DNA of 40,332 nucleotides from a virus: positions 1 to 40,332 of the IMG/VR virus record IMGVR_UViG_3300008266_000134. The stretch is one strand, 5' to 3'. Below the pieces are notes generated by a model that did no database searches, was not told the DNA's origin, and worked only from the letters and a program-made list of their open reading frames with translations. Positions 22,724 through 31,210 of the stretch are shown here, piece by piece. Both the position numbers and the translations under genes were made by a program. The number at the start of each line of letters is the position of its first letter. Position 1 is the first letter of the stretch.

Positions 22724-23617
22724 ATGCAGATCAACCGCACCAATCTGGACAATCTCTATATCGGCTTCAGCGGCGCTTTCAGCGGAGCCTTCGCAGGCTA
22801 CCAGGCGCTTTCGAGCCGTCTCGCCATGCTGTCGCCATCCGGCAGTCGCGAGAACCAGTATGCCTGGCTGAAGCAGCTGAAGGGCATGCGCGAATGGATC
22901 GGCGACCGCCAGCTGGCGGCGCTGGAATCCGATGGCTACCGCATCGCGAACAAGCCGTTCGAGAACACGGTCAACGTCTCGCGCTTCGATATCGAAGACG
23001 ACAGTTACGGCGTCTACACGCCGATGTTCCAGGACCTGGGGCAGACCGCGGCCGAGCTGCCCGACCGGCTGATCTTCGCCCTGCTGAAGGCTGGCTTCGC
23101 GACGCTTTGTTATGACGGCCAGTACTTCATCGACACCGATCATCCCCGCCTCGCGGCCGATGGCTCGGCGACGACCTGGTCGAACTCGGGCGGCGGGGCG
23201 GGCACGCCGTGGTTCCTTCTGTCGACCAAGCGCAACATCAAGCCGCTGATCCTGCAGGAGCGCACCAAGGCCAAGCTGACGCGCATGGACGCGGCCGACG
23301 ACACCAACACCTTCATGCGGGCCGAGTATCTGTACGGCGTCGACTGGCGCGGCAATGCGGGCTACGGCCTGCCGCAGCTGGCGTTCGGGTCGAAGCAGAC
23401 GCTGAACGCGGCGAACTATGAAGCGGCGCGCGCGGCGATGACCGGCCTGCTGGGCGATTACGATCGCCCGCTCAACATCATGCCGGATCTGCTGGTCGTG
23501 CCGCCGACGCTGGAGGGTGCTGCCCGCGCGCTGCTGACGGCACAGACGCTGCCCGAGGGCGGGCAGAACATCTGGTTCGGCACTGCCGAGCTGCTCGTCG
23601 CGCCGCTGCTGGCTTAA
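22724..23617 (+). CDS. Major capsid protein (Mu gpT type)
   Basis: The product is 297 residues, close to Mu gpT (305). The conserved N-terminal part (INRTNLDNLYIGFSGAFSGA), WLKQLKGMREWIGDRQ and the YDGQYFIDTDHP block match the gpT family. It forms the icosahedral shell. It should be one of the most abundant late products and has moderate spacing to its neighbours with a plausible ribosome site. Confidence 0.93.
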   Translation: MQINRTNLDNLYIGFSGAFSGAFAGYQALSSRLAMLSPSGSRENQYAWLKQLKGMREWIGDRQLAALESDGYRIANKPFENTVNVSRFDIEDDSYGVYTPMFQDLGQTAAELPDRLIFALLKAGFATLCYDGQYFIDTDHPRLAADGSATTWSNSGGGAGTPWFLLSTKRNIKPLILQERTKAKLTRMDAADDTNTFMRAEYLYGVDWRGNAGYGLPQLAFGSKQTLNAANYEAARAAMTGLLGDYDRPLNIMPDLLVVPPTLEGAARALLTAQTLPEGGQNIWFGTAELLVAPLLA

Positions 23618-23629
23618 GGAAGGGCCGTC

Positions 23630-23923
23630 ATGGCGAAGAAGACCACCAACACCGCCGCGTCCGCCATCGCACTCTCGATGGGGGCGCAGACGCTGACCCT
23701 GGCGTCGATCCCCGAGGGCGAGCGCGAGAAGATCGGCCTGCAGGTCACGGCCAGCCCCGAGAAGGGCTTCTGGCGGGCCGGCCGCCACTTCACGCGCGAG
23801 ACCGTCGTCATCGCGCTCAGCGAGCTGAGCGACGAGGAGATCGCCGCCATCACCAGCGAGCCGATGCTCGCCTCGTCGCTGGTCCCGATCGCCGCTGCCG
23901 AAGGTTCAACGAGTCCTGCCTGA
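23630..23923 (+). CDS. Mu gp35-like head-tail region protein
   Basis: The product is 97 residues. A Lys/Thr/Ala-rich N-terminus is followed by a compact segment (GFWRAGRHFTRETVVIALSELSDEEIAAI) resembling the small FluMu/Mu gp35-type proteins that follow the major capsid gene. The function is unknown. An intrinsic-terminator-like hairpin follows. Confidence 0.65.
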   Translation: MAKKTTNTAASAIALSMGAQTLTLASIPEGEREKIGLQVTASPEKGFWRAGRHFTRETVVIALSELSDEEIAAITSEPMLASSLVPIAAAEGSTSPA

Positions 23924-23946
23924 ACGTCTCTGACGTTCCCAAACTC

Positions 23947-23985
23947 AGGGGCGGCGCGGCGTCGACGTCACGCCGCCCCTCTTTC
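23947..23985 (+). terminator. Intrinsic terminator after the capsid genes
   Basis: AGGGGCGGCG (23947-23956) pairs perfectly with CGCCGCCCCT (23971-23980) around a 14-base loop, and the T-containing stretch CTTTC follows. It lies in the only sizeable gap (23924-24009) of this part of the late cluster. It probably lowers expression of the tail genes relative to the capsid, with read-through supplying the rest. Confidence 0.7.
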
Positions 23986-24009
23986 ATCCATTAGGACGCC
24001 CTTTCCCCG

Positions 24010-24429
24010 ATGACCTATGCCACGCAACAGGACCTGGTCGACCGCTTCGGCGCGCAGGAACTGGCGCGTCTGACGGACAAGGACCTGGGCGAAACGATCA
24101 ACGCCAGCACCGTCGACCGGGCGCTGGCCGACACCGATGCCGAAATCGACAGCTATCTGTCGAAGCGCGTGGCGACGCCGCTGAGCCCGGCGCCGGCCCT
24201 GGTCAACGCGCATGCCTGCACGATCGCGCGCTATCGCCTGCATGGCGACATGGTCACCGACCGGATCCGCGACGCCTACAAGGACGCCCGCGCCTGGCTG
24301 GAGAAGGCCGCAAAGGGCGAGGTGTCGATCGACGGCCTGCAGGTCGCCGAGGGTGCTGCTTCGGCTGACATGCCGCTGGTCGAAGGGCCTGAGCGGATCT
24401 TCGGCCGCGACGACATGAAGGTCTTCTGA
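24010..24429 (+). CDS. DUF1320 protein (Mu gp36 type), head-tail connector
   Basis: The product is 139 residues. MTYATQQDLVDRFGAQELARLTD and AEIDSYLSKRVATPL ... ACTIARYRLHGD are the DUF1320/Mu gp36 signature. Its fold resembles connector proteins that sit below the portal. It is the first gene after the terminator hairpin. Confidence 0.88.
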   Translation: MTYATQQDLVDRFGAQELARLTDKDLGETINASTVDRALADTDAEIDSYLSKRVATPLSPAPALVNAHACTIARYRLHGDMVTDRIRDAYKDARAWLEKAAKGEVSIDGLQVAEGAASADMPLVEGPERIFGRDDMKVF

Positions 24430-24430
24430 G

Positions 24431-24946
24431 ATGAGCGGCGTGAATGTCCGCATCGAGCTGAAGGGCGTCGCCGAGGCGCAGCACATGCTGCGCGAGCTGG
24501 CCGACCTGGGCGAAGACCTGGCCCCGATCTTCGACGAAATCGGCGCGGCCATGGTCGCCTCTCAGCAAAACCGCTTCCAGCTGGGCGTCGAGCCGGACGG
24601 CACGCCCTGGATGGAATCCTGGCGGGCGCGACACGAGGGCGGCAAGACGCTGATCGACAGCGGCCTGCTGCTCAGCCGCCTGACGCACGACGCCGACAGT
24701 AACGGCGTCGAGTGGGGCTTCCAGGACCGCCGCGCGCCGGCGCTGCATTTCGGCGCGGTCATCAAGCCGAAGAACAAGAAGGCTCTGGCCTTTACTGGTT
24801 TCGAAGGCCACTTGGTCTTCGCCGGCGAGGTCGTCATCCCGGCGCGTCCGATGGTGGGCGTCGATGCTGCCGACCTGGAAGCGATGGCGGCGATCGTCGC
24901 CCACGCGATCGAGCGCCGCGCCTCAGGTTCGGGCAGCGCGCCATGA
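24431..24946 (+). CDS. Virion morphogenesis protein (Mu gpG / tail completion type)
   Basis: The product is 171 residues. The pattern GTPWMESWRARHEGGKTLIDSGLLLSRL, with the trailing VVIPARPMVGVDAAD, matches the phage virion morphogenesis family (Mu gpG, P2 gpS), which completes the head-tail joint. It overlaps the following gene by four bases. Confidence 0.85.
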   Translation: MSGVNVRIELKGVAEAQHMLRELADLGEDLAPIFDEIGAAMVASQQNRFQLGVEPDGTPWMESWRARHEGGKTLIDSGLLLSRLTHDADSNGVEWGFQDRRAPALHFGAVIKPKNKKALAFTGFEGHLVFAGEVVIPARPMVGVDAADLEAMAAIVAHAIERRASGSGSAP

Positions 24947-25395
24947 ACGAGATCGTGCCAGGCGTTCCGATCATCGCGCCGATCGTCGGCCGGCTTCAGG
25001 CTGCACAGGCCGCGCTGGGGCTGAAGGCCGTCGAGACGGTAGGTGAATTCATGGGCGCGATGAATGCCCTGAAGGCCTCCCCGACCGCCTTCGTCCTGTC
25101 GTCCGGCGAACGCACCAGCGCCGTCAGTTCGGCGACGATGGTGACCCGCCAGGAGACCGAGCGGCTGTTCGATGTCGTCACCGGCTGGACGGCGGCCTCG
25201 CTGCGTCCTTCAGCGACGCAGAGCGACCTGGAGACGGTGGAAAGCTGCATCCTGGAATGCCTGCTCGGCTGGGAACATCCGTCCGGTTATGCGCCGGTGG
25301 AATATCGCGGGTCGGGCCTGATGCGCGCCGATTTCGCCAACGGGCTGCTGTTCTGGCGGCAGTCCTTTTCCTTCGCCCGCCTCGTTCAGGGATGA
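24943..25395 (+). CDS. Tail terminator-like protein
   Basis: The product is 150 residues from the ATGA overlap. It is a compact alpha/beta protein (KASPTAFVLSSGERTSA ... TRQETERLFDVVTGW ... LLGWEHPSGYAPVEYRG) in the place of Mu gp37-like/tail-terminator proteins, between the completion protein and the tail tube gene. Family placement comes mainly from position and overall pattern. Confidence 0.65.
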   Translation: MNEIVPGVPIIAPIVGRLQAAQAALGLKAVETVGEFMGAMNALKASPTAFVLSSGERTSAVSSATMVTRQETERLFDVVTGWTAASLRPSATQSDLETVESCILECLLGWEHPSGYAPVEYRGSGLMRADFANGLLFWRQSFSFARLVQG

Positions 25396-25397
25396 CA

Positions 25398-25601
25398 ATG
25401 GCCAAAAACTCGACACCCCGCCTTCCGCCGTCCGAACCGCCTGTCGCACAGAAGGCTGCAAGCCCTCTCACGGGCGGCAGCTTCATCCAGCAGGCGGATG
25501 GCTCGCTGATCCCCAATCTGTCCGACGAGGCGATGGCGGCGCGTGAGACGCCCCCAGAAACCAAGTCGGGCGCTACCACTGCCGAGGAACCCCTGCCATG
25601 A
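25398..25601 (+). CDS. Small protein before the tail tube gene
   Basis: The product is 67 residues, rich in Pro, Ser, Ala and Glu and probably disordered. The ATG at 25398 has AGGG six bases upstream; another ATG at 25392 overlaps the previous stop. The stop overlaps the tail-tube start by four bases. Small unstructured proteins are found here in related phages, with unknown role. Confidence 0.6.
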   Translation: MAKNSTPRLPPSEPPVAQKAASPLTGGSFIQQADGSLIPNLSDEAMAARETPPETKSGATTAEEPLP

Positions 25602-26521
25602 GCAACGACAAGATCCAGCTTCTGCTGGGCAAGATCGAAACGACCTATGGCGTCGATTCGACGCCGGCCGGAGCCACCAACGCGCTGCTCGTCGAGGGTC
25701 TCGATATCAAGCCGCTGGAAATGTCGCTCCAGGAGCGCGAGCACGCGCGTCTGGGCTTCGACACCGAAAACGCGCCGCCTGCGGATCTGATGGCGAAGGT
25801 CTCGTTCTCGATCGACCTCTCGACATCCGACGCTGCCGGTACCGCCCCGCAGTTCGGGCCGCTGCTGCGCGCCTGCGGCATGGCCGAGACCGTCAGTGCG
25901 GGCGTTTCGGTCGCCTATGCGCCGGCCGCCACTGCTTTCGAGAGCATCACCCTGTGGGGGTTCAAGGGGGCGACTAAGCACGCCATCGTCGGCGCGCGTG
26001 GCACGTTCTCGATCGACGCGGCTCCGCGTGCGCTGCCGAAGATCAGGTTCGACATGATCGGCCTGTTCGCCGATCCGACCGATGGCGCCCTGCCGTCGAT
26101 GACCTATGCGCAGCTCCTGCCGCCCAAGCCCGTCAACAAGGCGAACACGGCCTTCACCGCCAACAGCTTTGCGGCCGTGCTGCACGCCTTTCAGCTGAAC
26201 CTGGGCGTCAACGCGGTCTATCGTGACAAGCCGAATTATGAAGCTGTCGACATCGACGCACGCGCCACGGCCGGGTCCTTCACGGTCCACAAGCCGGCGC
26301 TGGCCTCGCTGAACCATTTCACGCTGGGCAAGACGCCGACGCCGATCCCGCTGGTGCTGACCCACACGCTGGCCGCCGGTCGCGCCGCGGCGATCTCGCT
26401 GCCGGCCTGCCAGCTGGGCAATCCGACCTATTCGGCCGATGGCAACCAGCGCCTGGTCGCAGCGCCCTTCAACGTCCGCCGCAACGGCAGCAGCGCCGCC
26501 GTCTCCCTGACATTTACCTGA
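25598..26521 (+). CDS. Major tail tube protein
   Basis: The product is 307 residues, beta-rich throughout, starting DKIQLLLGKIETTYGVDSTPA, a typical opening of siphovirus tail tube proteins. Repeated beta strands and a C-terminal Ig-like part (NVRRNGSSAAVSLTFT) follow. It assembles the hollow tail. No tail-sheath gene is present, so the tail should be long and non-contractile. Confidence 0.82.
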   Translation: MSNDKIQLLLGKIETTYGVDSTPAGATNALLVEGLDIKPLEMSLQEREHARLGFDTENAPPADLMAKVSFSIDLSTSDAAGTAPQFGPLLRACGMAETVSAGVSVAYAPAATAFESITLWGFKGATKHAIVGARGTFSIDAAPRALPKIRFDMIGLFADPTDGALPSMTYAQLLPPKPVNKANTAFTANSFAAVLHAFQLNLGVNAVYRDKPNYEAVDIDARATAGSFTVHKPALASLNHFTLGKTPTPIPLVLTHTLAAGRAAAISLPACQLGNPTYSADGNQRLVAAPFNVRRNGSSAAVSLTFT

Positions 26522-26528
26522 GCATCCC

Positions 26529-26885
26529 ATGACCAAGACATCGCCCTTCATCTTCATGGACCCGGCCAAGCCGGTCGCTGTCTGGTGGCCCTGCAAGATC
26601 AGCGTGCCGGTCGACAGCAAGGACGGCGACAGCGGTGCGCGCGAGCAGCAGGACCTCAATGTCCGATTCGTCGTCCTGCCCGACGACGAGGTGACGAAGC
26701 TACTGATGAGCGGCGGCCAGAAGGGGCTGCTTGAGCGCATCGTCGTTGGCTGGGACGCGGTCGACGAGCAGGGCTTGCCCGTGCCCTTCGAGCGTTTCGC
26801 CGAGATCTCGGCGGTGCCCTATGTCGCCGATGGCATCCTGGCCGGCTATCGCGATTTCGCTGGCCGAGCGCCAACAAAAAACTGA
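26529..26885 (+). CDS. Tail assembly chaperone, short form
   Basis: The product is 118 residues, between the tail tube and tape measure genes, the conserved place of siphovirus tail chaperones (lambda gpG position). It ends at a TGA placed directly on a slippery A AAA AAC. The short form would coat the tape measure before tube assembly. Confidence 0.8.
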   Translation: MTKTSPFIFMDPAKPVAVWWPCKISVPVDSKDGDSGAREQQDLNVRFVVLPDDEVTKLLMSGGQKGLLERIVVGWDAVDEQGLPVPFERFAEISAVPYVADGILAGYRDFAGRAPTKN

Positions 26886-27343
26886 GAGACGCCGCGTGGG
26901 CCTGGGCGAACCTGCGCGGCGGCGATGAAGATGCCGCGGATGGCGACGCCCAACCCGAGATCGCTGCGCAGGCCGCCTCGTTCGGCGCTTCGCCCGAGAT
27001 TGCTGCGACCCTGGCCGCAGCTGCTGCCGGGCTGAACGCTGCGCAAAGGGAAGCGAGAGGGTCAGATGAGGGCGACACTGTCGAGATCTGGCCCCAGCAT
27101 GCCGGCGCCGTCTCTCTGTTCCTGGCCTGCGCCACCCAGTGGCGAACCGTCGCGCTGCAGGTCGGCCGGGTGGCGCTGGTGATGCGCACAGGGCTCGATT
27201 ACGCCGCGCTGCCTGTCGTTGCGCCGCTGACCGGCGTGACGCTGAACGCCGACGTGTTCGGCCAGCTGCGGCTGCTGGAGGCGTTCGCCAAGGCGGCGAT
27301 GGCCGAGGCCGACGAGCGGCGCATGAGGGAGATCGGCGCATGA
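26529..27343 (+). CDS. Tail assembly chaperone, -1 frameshift fusion (G-T type)
   Basis: Zero-frame reading runs to 26882 and then shifts to the -1 frame, which continues for 154 codons to a TGA at 27341-27343, giving 271 residues. The shifted part (KLRDAAWAWANLRGGDED onward) is protein-like and has no ribosome site of its own. It ends on the tape measure start codon. This is the lambda G-GT arrangement, where the minor fusion recruits tail tube subunits. Confidence 0.8.
26876..26921 (+). promoter_or_regulatory. Programmed -1 frameshift signal
   Basis: Slippery heptamer A AAA AAC (26876-26882) is in the right reading phase and is followed at once by TGA. Seven bases further on, CGCCGCG (26890-26896) pairs with CGCGGCG (26915-26921) around an 18-base loop, at the usual spacing of a stimulatory hairpin. 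Confidence 0.85.
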
Positions 27344-30192
27344 GCCAGTTCACCGTTTCCGGAAAGATCACTGCGGAAGCCAAGGCGTTGGTCCAGGCGA
27401 CGACCGAGGCCGCTCAGGCGCTGGACAAGGTCAGTGCCGCCGAGCGCGAGGCGGCATCGGCCGCGACTGCGCTGAACGCCGAGACGGGCAAGGTCACCAC
27501 GGCCGAGAAGGGTCAGGCGGACGCGGCTCGGAACGTGGAGGCGGCAGAGCGTGGCAAGGCGGCAGCTGAGAGGGACGCTGCCTCGGCCGCGACTGTGCTG
27601 AATGCCGAAACAGACAGGGTCGTGACGAGCTCGAAGGGCCAGGCGGAGGCGGCCCAGATCGTAGCAGCGGCGGAGCGCGCAAAGTCTGCCGCGGAGAGGG
27701 ATGCCGCTTCGGCTGCATTGGCGCTAAATGCCGAAACCGACAGGGTCGTGACAAGCTCGAAGGGCCAGGCCGATGCGGCGCGGGCCGCCGAAGCTGCCGA
27801 ACGCGGCAGGGGAACAGCGACCCGCGATGCTGCCGGGCAGACGGCGGCCGCCACCGGCGCGGTACAGGCTCACGGGACGGCCCAAAAGGCCACGGCGGCG
27901 GCGATCGGGCTCACGACAATGCAGTCGCTGACTCTGCGCTACACGCTGAGCGATGTTGCTGCCTCGCTGGCCTCGGGTGCATCGCCGATGATGATCCTGA
28001 TGCAGCAGGGGCCGCAAGTCGCCCAGGCGTTTGACAGCCCGAAACAGGCGGTCCAGGCGCTGGGTTCTTTGCTGACGCCGTTCCGCCTGGCGGTGGGTGG
28101 CGTCGCGGCCGCGGTGCTGCTGGGCGTGGCGGCTCACGAATCCTATGCGGCTTCAGTCCGGCAAATCGATGTTGCGCTCGTCGCCCATGGTAACAGGCTG
28201 GGTCTGACGCGAGAAGAATACAGCGCCCTCGGCGATGAGATCGCCGCCGTCGCCGGGGTCAGTCTCAGCGAAGGTCGGACGATGCTGGCGGGCGCGATCA
28301 CCGCAGGTGCGGGTTCGACCGAGGCACTGGCCCAAGCGGCGCGCGCGGCGCGCGGTTATGCGGTGGCGACCGGCCAGAGTGTCGAGGAGGCATTCGCTGA
28401 CTTGGCTTCGAAACTCCGTGATCCGGTCAAGGGCGCACAAGACCTGGCGGACCGTTTCAACATGCTGGACGGTCGTACCCAGGAGCTGATCAAGACGCTG
28501 GTGCGCAAGGGCGAACTGGATGAAGCCGGGCTGGTGCTGATGACCCAGACGGCCGACCGCATGGCGCCTCTCGCCGACGAAATCGGTCTTCTAGAGAAAG
28601 CTTGGAATGGCGTCACCTGGGCCGCGTCTGGTGCTTGGGATATCATGGGGAGGATCGCAGGCGCAGGTCCGGCACGGACGCTGGAACAGCTGATCGCCGA
28701 CGAAAGGCGCAACCTGGCAGAACTCAAATCCCTTCAGGGCGATGGAGCCGGTGCAGGAAGCGGCAACACGCTGACCGCCCGGCAAATGTATGGCGGGGCG
28801 GATTTCACGGCGCAGATCAGGGCGGCAGAAACCCGTCTGATGATGCTTGAAGGGCAACAGCTCGCGCTTGGCGTTGCCGCCGGCCTGGGCGAACGCGAGG
28901 CCGCTGACGCGCGGCTGTCGAGAGACGTGTACGCAGCGCGCGATCGCTACAATCCCGACCAGGCAAAACTGAGGTCATTCGATGACGAGGAGACCAAATA
29001 TAGGGCGCGCCAGGCGGATCTTCTGACCCGGAAGGACGGGCCTCTGCTCTCTGACGAGCAGCGCAAGACGGTCCTGGAAGAGCTGACCGTTGTCGAGGAA
29101 ACTCTGGGCGGGATTCAGCGCGCACGGGCGGAAACTCTCGACCGCATCGCCAAGGCCAATGCGCCTGACAAGCCTGAGACGGTCAAGAAGACGAAGGAGC
29201 AGATCGAGGCCGAGCGCGAACTCGCGCGGCAGGAGCAGCTGCGCATCCGGACGCAGGAGGACATCGCCGAGCGGATGATGGATCTGCTGCCGCCGCACGA
29301 TCGCGCGATCGCCAAGGCCCGCCAGTGGCGCGACGAGAGCCTGGCCAACCTGGACAAGACCAAGACCGGCTATGCCGCCTTCGCGGCCGATGTCGAAACG
29401 ATCTTCCAGGGCATGCTGGCGGACGCCTACGACGCCGATCTGCGCCGTCGCACCGACTGGGCAGCCGGCATCGAGCGTGGTTTGAAGGACCTGCAGGACG
29501 ATGCGCGCGACTTCGCCGAGACGAGCGAGCGCGGCCTGCGGGACATGTCGCGCGGGGCCGAAGACGCTTTCGTGCAGATGGCGAAGACCGGCAAGATCAG
29601 CTTCGACAGCCTTGCCGATGCGTTCACCGACATGGTGTTGCGGATGGCCTATCAGAAGTTCCTGCAGCCCGGCATTGACGGGCTGCTGGGCGACCTGGTC
29701 GGTTTCGCCGGCAGTCTGCTCGGCGGCGGTGGTTCGATCTCGTCCCTGCCATTGCCCAGCCTGCCGCTCAACATCCCGACACCTGTTGGCGTCGGCCACA
29801 CCGGCATGATGGTTGGCGGCGAAGGTGGCTGGAGCCGTTCGGTCTCCATGTCGCTGTTCAATGGCGCCCCGCGTTTCCATGGCGGTGGGCTGCTGCATGA
29901 CGAAGTGCCGATCATCGCCCAGCGCGGCGAAGGCATCTTCACGCCGAAGCAGATGGACAATGCGAGCCAGCTGCTGAGCGCCGCGATGCAGCGGCCGGTG
30001 GTCAATGTGAACCTGATCGGCGCACCAGAGGGGACGCGCGTCGAGCAGCGCGAGGGTCAGAATGGCGGCCTCGATATCGACGTGCTGATGGACCAGATGG
30101 AAGAGCGCTTCGCCGGCAACATCACGCGCGGCAAGTCGCCGATGAATGGCGCAATCGAGCAGTCCTATGGCCTCGGTCGGGAGGTCTTCTAG
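27340..30192 (+). CDS. Tail tape measure protein
   Basis: The product is 950 residues, which fits a long tail. The N-terminal 190 residues are an Ala-rich coiled coil containing three 42-residue repeats. A hydrophobic, helix-rich section follows (about 190-290, with the phrase TLRYTLSDVAASLASGASP typical of prophage tape measure proteins). The C-terminal part near 735-780 (AFVQMAKTGKISFDSLADAFTDM) resembles the lambda gpH C-terminal domain. It sets tail length and may enter the host envelope with the DNA. The start overlaps the chaperone fusion stop by four bases. Confidence 0.92.
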   Translation: MSQFTVSGKITAEAKALVQATTEAAQALDKVSAAEREAASAATALNAETGKVTTAEKGQADAARNVEAAERGKAAAERDAASAATVLNAETDRVVTSSKGQAEAAQIVAAAERAKSAAERDAASAALALNAETDRVVTSSKGQADAARAAEAAERGRGTATRDAAGQTAAATGAVQAHGTAQKATAAAIGLTTMQSLTLRYTLSDVAASLASGASPMMILMQQGPQVAQAFDSPKQAVQALGSLLTPFRLAVGGVAAAVLLGVAAHESYAASVRQIDVALVAHGNRLGLTREEYSALGDEIAAVAGVSLSEGRTMLAGAITAGAGSTEALAQAARAARGYAVATGQSVEEAFADLASKLRDPVKGAQDLADRFNMLDGRTQELIKTLVRKGELDEAGLVLMTQTADRMAPLADEIGLLEKAWNGVTWAASGAWDIMGRIAGAGPARTLEQLIADERRNLAELKSLQGDGAGAGSGNTLTARQMYGGADFTAQIRAAETRLMMLEGQQLALGVAAGLGEREAADARLSRDVYAARDRYNPDQAKLRSFDDEETKYRARQADLLTRKDGPLLSDEQRKTVLEELTVVEETLGGIQRARAETLDRIAKANAPDKPETVKKTKEQIEAERELARQEQLRIRTQEDIAERMMDLLPPHDRAIAKARQWRDESLANLDKTKTGYAAFAADVETIFQGMLADAYDADLRRRTDWAAGIERGLKDLQDDARDFAETSERGLRDMSRGAEDAFVQMAKTGKISFDSLADAFTDMVLRMAYQKFLQPGIDGLLGDLVGFAGSLLGGGGSISSLPLPSLPLNIPTPVGVGHTGMMVGGEGGWSRSVSMSLFNGAPRFHGGGLLHDEVPIIAQRGEGIFTPKQMDNASQLLSAAMQRPVVNVNLIGAPEGTRVEQREGQNGGLDIDVLMDQMEERFAGNITRGKSPMNGAIEQSYGLGREVF
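27439..27816 (+). repeat. Three in-frame 126-bp repeats in the tape measure gene
   Basis: Units begin at 27439, 27565 and 27691, each 126 bp (42 codons), sharing the core AERxAASAAxxLNAET ... KGQAxAA. Units 2 and 3 are most alike, with LNAETDRVVTSSKGQ in both, suggesting recent duplication. Gain or loss of a unit would alter coiled-coil, and so tail, length. Confidence 0.85.
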
Positions 30193-30612
30193 ATGGCCAA
30201 CGTTCCCTGGCCGCCCGGCCTGCCGCATCCACCTCTGAAGGCCTCGCTGAAGTTTGCGCCGCCCAAGGTCAAGGCGCGCACCGAGATGGACGACGGCTGG
30301 ATCCGCCAGCGCCGACGCTTCACCAGCGCGTCGCGCTTCATCCCCCATCAGTGGATCTGGACGATCGACCAGTTCAAACTGTTCGAGGTCTTCTATGAGG
30401 AGAGTCTCTACCACGGGACGGCCTGGACGGACCTGCTGATCTGGAACGGCGAGGAGTATGCCGAGGCCGCCTGCCGGTTCGATGAGCAGGAAGGCTATTC
30501 GGTCACGCTGAAAGGCGTCGAGGCGACTGTGACGGCCCGGTTGGAGGTGGACGGCTACAAGCGTCTGACGCTGGCCGAAGCCGAAGTGCGGTGGCCGCTC
30601 TCGTTCCCTTGA
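30193..30612 (+). CDS. Minor tail protein, lambda gpM position
   Basis: The product is 139 residues, directly after the tape measure gene (TAGATG). The sequence has many aromatic residues (WIRQRRRF, HQWIWTIDQFKLFEVFY, WTDLLIW) and is predicted beta-rich. Its place matches the small minor tail proteins between the tape measure and the tip proteins in siphoviruses. The family is not identified with confidence. Late promoter copy 3 starts four bases after its stop. Confidence 0.65.
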   Translation: MANVPWPPGLPHPPLKASLKFAPPKVKARTEMDDGWIRQRRRFTSASRFIPHQWIWTIDQFKLFEVFYEESLYHGTAWTDLLIWNGEEYAEAACRFDEQEGYSVTLKGVEATVTARLEVDGYKRLTLAEAEVRWPLSFP

Positions 30613-30615
30613 GGG

Positions 30616-30667
30616 CCTGAAACTTTTCAGGCTTATTCGGCCTCGCGCGCGCGCGCATCGTGCCGCC
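30616..30667 (+). promoter_or_regulatory. Late promoter element, copy 3 (tail tip operon)
   Basis: CCTGAAACTTTTCAGG (30616-30631) followed by CTTATTCGG keeps the perfect dyad arms of the other copies. An alternating CG tract (30644-30656) and the run to the start codon are identical to copy 1. The ATG follows 52 bp after the dyad start. Confidence 0.75.
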
Positions 30668-31210
30668 ATGCCGACCACCGATACCGATGAAGCCCTGGCC
30701 GAGGTCTACGCGTCCGCGCCGACTGCCGAGGTGGTTCTTTACACGCTCGAACTCAGCCATTCGGCCTTCGTCGATGATGAGGACAATCCGACCGTCCTGC
30801 GCATCGTCGCCCAGCATGAAGATCATGACTGCCGGCTGGAGCCCTCAGCGCCACACGACGCCGGCGATATCGTCACCTTCCTCAGATGTCCGTTCTCGTT
30901 CGACCGGCCGGAGCAGAGCGCCACGGCGCTGCCCGAGGCGCAGCTCTCGATCGACAACGTCTCGCGCGAGCTGATCCCCCAGATGGACCGAGCCATCGAG
31001 ACGACCGAGGAAATCCGGATCATCTATCGCGAGTTCCTGGCCTCGCTGAAATCCACCGGCCCCAGCTACGTGATCACCGGGCTGAAGGGCAAGCGCGTGT
31101 CGGCCGGGCTGTTCCGGGTGACCGGCGCTGTCGGCTTCACCGACCTGGTCAATGGCCGCTTCCCGCTCAACGATTACAGCACGGACACGCATCGTGGCCT
31201 TGCCCGCTGA
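30668..31210 (+). CDS. DUF1833-type minor tail protein
   Basis: The product is 180 residues. The pattern VVLYTLELSHSAF ... FLRCPFSFDRPEQSATALPEAQLSIDNVSRE matches DUF1833, a tail protein (lambda gpL position) paired with an NlpC/P60 peptidase gene in siphovirus tail modules. It ends inside the start of the next gene. It is probably part of the tail tip. Confidence 0.82.
   Translation: MPTTDTDEALAEVYASAPTAEVVLYTLELSHSAFVDDEDNPTVLRIVAQHEDHDCRLEPSAPHDAGDIVTFLRCPFSFDRPEQSATALPEAQLSIDNVSRELIPQMDRAIETTEEIRIIYREFLASLKSTGPSYVITGLKGKRVSAGLFRVTGAVGFTDLVNGRFPLNDYSTDTHRGLAR

Noticed and set aside
27439-27816. CRISPR-like array
   Set aside because: The repeats are 126 bp, contiguous and in frame inside the tape measure gene, without spacers.
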